A stretch of DNA of 64,000 bases from HGM04593 sp045661205 (GTDB lineage Bacteria > Bacteroidota > Bacteroidia > Bacteroidales > Bacteroidaceae), in the NCBI GenBank assembly GCA_045661205.1, contig JAZRFE010000042.1, positions 42,361-106,360 of the forward strand, in the 5' to 3' direction. Positions 60,076 to 64,000 of this stretch are shown one piece after another. A program made the translations under genes and the position numbers. The stretch's first letter is position 1, and each line of letters starts with the position of its first letter. The notes under the pieces are model-generated. The model made no database searches and was not told the DNA's origin. It saw only the letters and a list, made by a program, of their open reading frames with translations.

Positions 60076-60133
60076 TATATGTTTTCTTGTGGGTGTAGTC
60101 CTTTATGTAGGCAGCGGAGAAGAAAATATAAAA

Positions 60134-61018
60134 TTATCTTAATAACTTCTCAAACGATTCGGGGATGGGAGTCTCGAAACGCAGATATTTGCCTGTTACC
60201 GGATGGCGGAAAGCCAGCAAATAGGCATGGAGTCCCAAACGAAGCAGACTCTCATCGCTGCTACCATATTTAAAATCACCCACAATGGGATTACCCATAT
60301 CGGCAAGATGCACTCTAATCTGATTTTTGCGACCTGTCTCAAGCTCAAGCTCCACCAGCGAATAACCATTTGCGCTACGTAGCACATTATAATGAGTAAC
60401 AGCAAATTTACCACCGTTATCAACAGGACTTGAGTGGGTAACAAAATGCTTATCCTCTGTGAGCCATGACTTTATAACTCCTTTTTTATCTTTAAGTTCC
60501 CCGCTTGCCAATGCCACATAACGACGGTCGGTAACAAGCTGTTGCCAGCCTTCGATGAGCGAACGCTGTGTCTTTACATCCTTTGCATAGACCATAAGAC
60601 CCGATGTATCGCGGTCGAGACGATGTACAAGATGCGACGTGCAACGCGAACCGCCCTTTTCGAGGTAGCGGTTGAGCACTGTCTGCACTGTCTGCTGGCG
60701 AGTATTATTGCTCATGGAGAGCAGGCCGGCGCGCTTGTCGATAACCAACAGATAGGGGTCTTCGTAGACAACACCGAGGTCGCTGCTGCGGAAGGTCATC
60801 TTCTGCTTGGAGCGGTCGAGCATTACTGTTTGTCCGGGAACGAGGCGGGCAAGCGCATGAGTAGTGATGATATTATCAACCAGCACAAGACGATTCACCA
60901 ACAATGCCTTTGCACGGTTACGGCTGATACCGTTCATCGACTTCATTATAAACGGTAGCAGTTCTATCTCTTCTTTGACTTTGAAAGTCAGTGTATTGTT
61001 TTTCTGTTCTCTTCTCAT
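60134..61018 (-). CDS. RluA-family pseudouridine synthase
   Basis: The protein has 294 residues. The N-terminal S4-like part (SRNRAKALLVNRLVLVDN) is followed by the RluA catalytic motif HRLDRDTSGLMVYAKD near residue 135, where the Asp attacks uridine, and ELETGRKNQIRVHLA in the core. It isomerises uridine in rRNA or tRNA. Which position (RluC/RluD or others) cannot be decided. It lies between rlmD and the symporter gene, reading leftward, 11 bases from rlmD, so they are likely co-transcribed. Confidence 0.9.
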   Translation of the reverse strand: MRREQKNNTLTFKVKEEIELLPFIMKSMNGISRNRAKALLVNRLVLVDNIITTHALARLVPGQTVMLDRSKQKMTFRSSDLGVVYEDPYLLVIDKRAGLLSMSNNTRQQTVQTVLNRYLEKGGSRCTSHLVHRLDRDTSGLMVYAKDVKTQRSLIEGWQQLVTDRRYVALASGELKDKKGVIKSWLTEDKHFVTHSSPVDNGGKFAVTHYNVLRSANGYSLVELELETGRKNQIRVHLADMGNPIVGDFKYGSSDESLLRLGLHAYLLAFRHPVTGKYLRFETPIPESFEKLLR

Positions 61019-61029
61019 AATAGCATATA

Positions 61030-62463
61030 TTATTCGGCAACTGTGTCGCGGCGCACCAAAAGCACAACATTCTCCACATGGTGCGTGTGGGGGAACATAT
61101 CCACAGGCTGTACGGCAGCCACCTTATACTCGTTGTCGAGCAGAGCAAGGTCGCGGGCCTGTGTCGCGGGGTTGCAGCTCACATAGACAATTCTTTTGGG
61201 CGCTGCAAACAGAATGGCATCAATAACATCGGTGTGCATTCCTGCGCGAGGAGGGTCGGTAATCATCACATCGGGACGACCATGAGCCTCGATAAATTCG
61301 CGTGTGAGAACATCTTTCATATCTCCTGCATAGAAAAGCATATTTTCGTGACCGTTGAGAGCAGCATTCACCTTGGCATCTTCTATTGCTTCGGGAACAT
61401 ACTCTATACCCACAACACTCTTGCATCGACGTGCCACAAAGTTGGCAATGGTACCGGTACCGGTGTAGAGGTCGTAGACAACCTCGTCGCCTGTGAGCGC
61501 TGCAAAGTCGCGTGTAATCTTATATAAATTATATGCCTGACGGCTGTTTGTCTGGTAGAATGACTTGGGACCAACTTTGAACTTTAGTCCCTCCATCTCT
61601 TCGTAGATAAAGTCTGTTCCTTTGTATGTGTGAACCTCAAGGTCGCCGAATGTGTCGTTGCACTTGTTGTTTATCACATAGAGCAAAGATGTCACCTCGG
61701 GGAAAGCCTCAGCACAGTAAGCCATAACCTTCATGAGCATGGCATTGTCCTCGTCGTTCTCGACTCTTGCCTGAACAAGCAGCATTACCTCACCGGTGGT
61801 GGAGGTGCGCAGCATGATGTTGCGCAACACGCCCGACTGTGAACGCAGATTGTAGAAAGGCACTCCCTCGCTGATGGCAAAGTCGCGCAATCCGTTGCGT
61901 ATCTTGTTGTTGAGTGAACCCATGAGGGCACATTCCTCAATGTCGAGCACTTTGTCGAAAGCATCGGGGATGTGGAAGCCGAGCGCACTCATATTGTCAT
62001 ATTTCACATCCTTCTCGACCTCTTCGCGAGTGAGCCAACGCTTGTCGCTGAAGGTAAATTCGAGTTTGTTTCGGTAACATTGTGTCTGCTCGGAGCCCAG
62101 AATGGGGGTAACTTCGGGCAACTGCACTTTACCTATGCGGGTGAGTGCATCGACCACCTGCTGCTGCTTGTATTTAAGTTGATGCTCGTATGCGAGGCAC
62201 TGCCATTTACAGCCTCCACAAACGCCATAATGTTTGCAGAAAGGCACTGCACGCTCACTTGAATATTCATAGAACTTCACCGCCTCGGCCTCGGCGTAAC
62301 TATGTTTTTTGCGACGGATTTTAAGGTCTACAACATCGCCGGGAACAACATAAGGCACAAAAACCACAAGGTCGTTTACTCGCGCCAAAGCCTTACCCTC
62401 AGCAGCTACTCCGGTTATCTTTATCTGCTCCAAGAGAGGAAACTCTTTCTTTTTTCTTGCCAT
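61030..62463 (-). CDS. rlmD: 23S rRNA (uracil1939-C5)-methyltransferase RlmD
   Basis: About 477 residues from the ATG at 62463. An upstream in-frame start adds 18 residues before the usual MARKKKEF-like head. It methylates uracil 1939 of 23S rRNA with S-adenosylmethionine. A TRAM domain leads (KITGVAAEGKALARVND), then CKHYGVCGGCKWQC binds a 4Fe-4S cluster, YDLYTGTGTIANF is the methyl-donor site, and SCNPATQARDL holds the catalytic Cys. Related RumA-type enzymes for other sites look alike. It is divergent from ppdK. Confidence 0.85.
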   Translation of the reverse strand: MARKKKEFPLLEQIKITGVAAEGKALARVNDLVVFVPYVVPGDVVDLKIRRKKHSYAEAEAVKFYEYSSERAVPFCKHYGVCGGCKWQCLAYEHQLKYKQQQVVDALTRIGKVQLPEVTPILGSEQTQCYRNKLEFTFSDKRWLTREEVEKDVKYDNMSALGFHIPDAFDKVLDIEECALMGSLNNKIRNGLRDFAISEGVPFYNLRSQSGVLRNIMLRTSTTGEVMLLVQARVENDEDNAMLMKVMAYCAEAFPEVTSLLYVINNKCNDTFGDLEVHTYKGTDFIYEEMEGLKFKVGPKSFYQTNSRQAYNLYKITRDFAALTGDEVVYDLYTGTGTIANFVARRCKSVVGIEYVPEAIEDAKVNAALNGHENMLFYAGDMKDVLTREFIEAHGRPDVMITDPPRAGMHTDVIDAILFAAPKRIVYVSCNPATQARDLALLDNEYKVAAVQPVDMFPHTHHVENVVLLVRRDTVAE

Positions 62464-62634
62464 GTCTACTTTTTGTTTTAAAATAACCAACGACCACTTG
62501 CGACCAACGCAAAGCAATCGTCATTGAAAAAGCAAAATTACAGATATTTTACGAAAAACATGCTATAAACAGCATACAACTTTACAAGATATATTTTTTT
62601 CGCTCACTTGCTTTCACAATTCCCTTTTTTTTTA

Positions 62635-62642
62635 TAAATTTG
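62635..62642 (+). promoter_or_regulatory. -7 element for ppdK
   Basis: TAAATTTG fits TAnnTTTG, 102 bases before the start codon. A TTG lies only 14 bases upstream. The leader is long and holds no open frame of note. Confidence 0.45.
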
Positions 62643-62744
62643 CACATTATCGGCATCTTGTACACAAACAGGGTGCAGATAATTTATAGTGTTTATACTG
62701 TAAAATTTTTATTATCAATAACATAACTATCAAATTTAAGACTT

Positions 62745-64000
62745 ATGGCTGAAAAAAGAGTCTATCTTTTCGGTAACGGTAAGGCCGAAGGTAAGGCAGA
62801 TATGAAGAATCTGCTCGGTGGTAAAGGTGCCAATCTGGCTGAGATGAACCTGATTGGTGTTCCCGTTCCTCCCGGTTTTACAATTACCACAGAGACTTGC
62901 AACGATTACTATCGTATCGGCAAGGCAGAAGTAGTAGAGTTGTTGAAGGACGACGTACACGCAGCTGTTGCACACGTTGAGACCTTGATGAACTCAAAGT
63001 TCGGTGATGTAGAGAACCCCTTGTTGGTATCGGTACGTTCAGGTGCTCGTGCTTCAATGCCCGGTATGATGGATACTATCCTCAACCTCGGTTTGAACGA
63101 CGAAGTAGTTGAGGGTATGGTACGCAAGACAGGTAATGCACGTTTCGCATGGGACTCATACCGTCGTTTCGTACAGATGTACGGTGACGTTGTATTGGGC
63201 ATGAAACCCGTAAACAAAGAGGACATCGATCCGTTCGAGGCTATCATCGAGGAGGTTAAAGAGGCTAAGGGCGTAAAACTCGACAACGAGCTTGAGGTTG
63301 AAGATCTGAAAGAGCTTGTTAAGAAGTTCAAGGCTGCTGTTAAAGAGCAGACAGGCAAAGACTTCCCCACCGACGCTTACGAGCAGCTTTGGGGTGCTAT
63401 CTGCGCTGTATTCGACAGCTGGATGAACGAGCGCGCTATCCTTTACCGTAAGATGGAGGGCATCCCCGCTGAGTGGGGTACTGCCGTAAACGTACAGGCA
63501 ATGGTATTCGGTAACATGGGCGACACATCTGCAACAGGTGTATGCTTCAGCCGCGACGCAGGTAACGGTGAGAACCTTTTCAACGGTGAGTACCTTATCA
63601 ACGCTCAGGGTGAGGACGTAGTAGCAGGTATCCGCACACCCCAGCAGATTACAAAGATCGGTTCACAGCGTTGGGCTGAGATGCAGGGTATCAGCGAGGA
63701 GGTTCGCGCAAGCCAGTATCCTTCAATGGAGGAGGCTATGCCCGAGATCTACAAAGAGCTCGACGCATTGCAGAACAAACTCGAGTGCCACTACAACGAC
63801 ATGCAGGATATGGAGTTCACCGTACAGGAAGGCAAACTCTGGTTCCTCCAGACACGTAACGGTAAACGTACAGGTACAGCGATGGTTAAAATCGCTATGG
63901 ACCTTTTAAAAGAGGGTAAGATTGACGAGAAGACCGCTCTCCAGCGTTGCGAGCCCAACAAGCTCGACGAGCTTCTCCACCCCGTATTCGACAAGGCTGC
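62745..64000 (+). CDS. ppdK: Pyruvate, phosphate dikinase (3' end outside the window)
   Basis: The frame is open from ATG 62745 to the window edge, so about 418 residues of a roughly 900-residue protein are seen. The N-terminal ATP-grasp domain starts with VYLFGNGKAEG and NLLGGKGANLAEM. SVRSGARASMPGMMDTILNLGLND and FGNMGDTSATGVCFSRD are classic PPDK stretches. It interconverts pyruvate, ATP and phosphate with phosphoenolpyruvate, AMP and diphosphate in glycolysis or gluconeogenesis. The phospho-His and C-terminal PEP-binding domains lie beyond the window. Confidence 0.95.
   Translation, partial: MAEKRVYLFGNGKAEGKADMKNLLGGKGANLAEMNLIGVPVPPGFTITTETCNDYYRIGKAEVVELLKDDVHAAVAHVETLMNSKFGDVENPLLVSVRSGARASMPGMMDTILNLGLNDEVVEGMVRKTGNARFAWDSYRRFVQMYGDVVLGMKPVNKEDIDPFEAIIEEVKEAKGVKLDNELEVEDLKELVKKFKAAVKEQTGKDFPTDAYEQLWGAICAVFDSWMNERAILYRKMEGIPAEWGTAVNVQAMVFGNMGDTSATGVCFSRDAGNGENLFNGEYLINAQGEDVVAGIRTPQQITKIGSQRWAEMQGISEEVRASQYPSMEEAMPEIYKELDALQNKLECHYNDMQDMEFTVQEGKLWFLQTRNGKRTGTAMVKIAMDLLKEGKIDEKTALQRCEPNKLDELLHPVFDKA

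Overview
The window is chromosomal DNA from a member of the order Bacteroidales (phylum Bacteroidota), probably a gut or other host-associated species. I cannot place the family from sequence alone. Four things support this. Promoters have the Bacteroidota form, TTG or TTTG, then 18-20 bases, then TAnnTTTG. Start codons have A/T-rich leaders without a Shine-Dalgarno site. Many families are typical of the phylum (Porin_10, DUF4468, DUF4421, DUF4834, the two-domain LptD, NagB/PIG-L fusions, type-A sorting tails). dnaE is followed by a thioredoxin gene. Most of the window is ordinary core genome. There is no integrase, transposase, phage or CRISPR array.

Layout. 0-12 kb: end of a mannose-1-phosphate guanylyltransferase, a His-rich secreted protein, a rhodanese lipoprotein, fabG, an M28 peptidase, an amino-acid permease, a PLP aminotransferase, then envelope genes (DUF4468, a small membrane protein, Porin_10, a Gfo/Idh oxidoreductase, DUF4421). 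12-18 kb: tRNA-Arg(CCG) behind a repeated promoter array, a polyferredoxin with an Fe-S aldo/keto reductase, asnA (also behind repeats) with ung, and a leftward dnaE-trxA-acidic protein operon that runs to 21.9 kb. 22-27 kb: phospholipid synthesis (psd, pssA), tadA, yraN, mmcQ, birA, pyrH. 27.2-31.8 kb: a tightly packed five-gene leftward operon with a VTC-type polyphosphate polymerase domain, a DUF4956 membrane protein, a DUF2490 outer-membrane-like protein, a near-free-standing sorting-domain protein and a Cthe_2159-type beta-helix protein. 32-35.5 kb: an HD hydrolase and LptD. 35.5-46 kb: glycan genes (a GH35-like lipoprotein, a NagB/PIG-L fusion, a CotH kinase-family protein, a ROK kinase, a GH109-like protein and a sugar-kinase-like phosphotransferase). 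46-48.5 kb: divergent kbl and tdh (threonine to glycine), with three tandem long palindromes after tdh. 48.8-64 kb: a large GH2 enzyme, nadC, rlmH, a beta-helix lipoprotein, pepD, an OmpH-like lipoprotein, a second thioredoxin, a bile acid:sodium symporter family protein, two RNA-modification genes and the start of ppdK.

How the genes fit together. The 35-46 kb genes look like a host-glycan (amino-sugar) salvage set: a surface GH109-like enzyme to release N-acetylgalactosamine, a kinase to phosphorylate it, a ROK kinase, and a NagB/PIG-L protein for amino-sugar phosphates. Two members look catalytically altered: the GH35 protein lacks both usual glutamates, and the NagB domain lacks its usual Asp/His pair. 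The VTC operon is the best candidate for an undescribed system: a cytoplasmic anionic-polymer synthase, a membrane partner, an outer-membrane barrel and surface polysaccharide-binding-type proteins, with a CotH kinase-family gene nearby.

Intergenic DNA is unusually repetitive in four places (12.2, 15.5, 48.5 and 57.6 kb). Three of these arrays carry promoter -7-like motifs in several units. The fourth is a set of long hairpins whose central stem is kept although its bases change. Start codons were moved inside the longest open frame where a promoter, terminator or family alignment required it.
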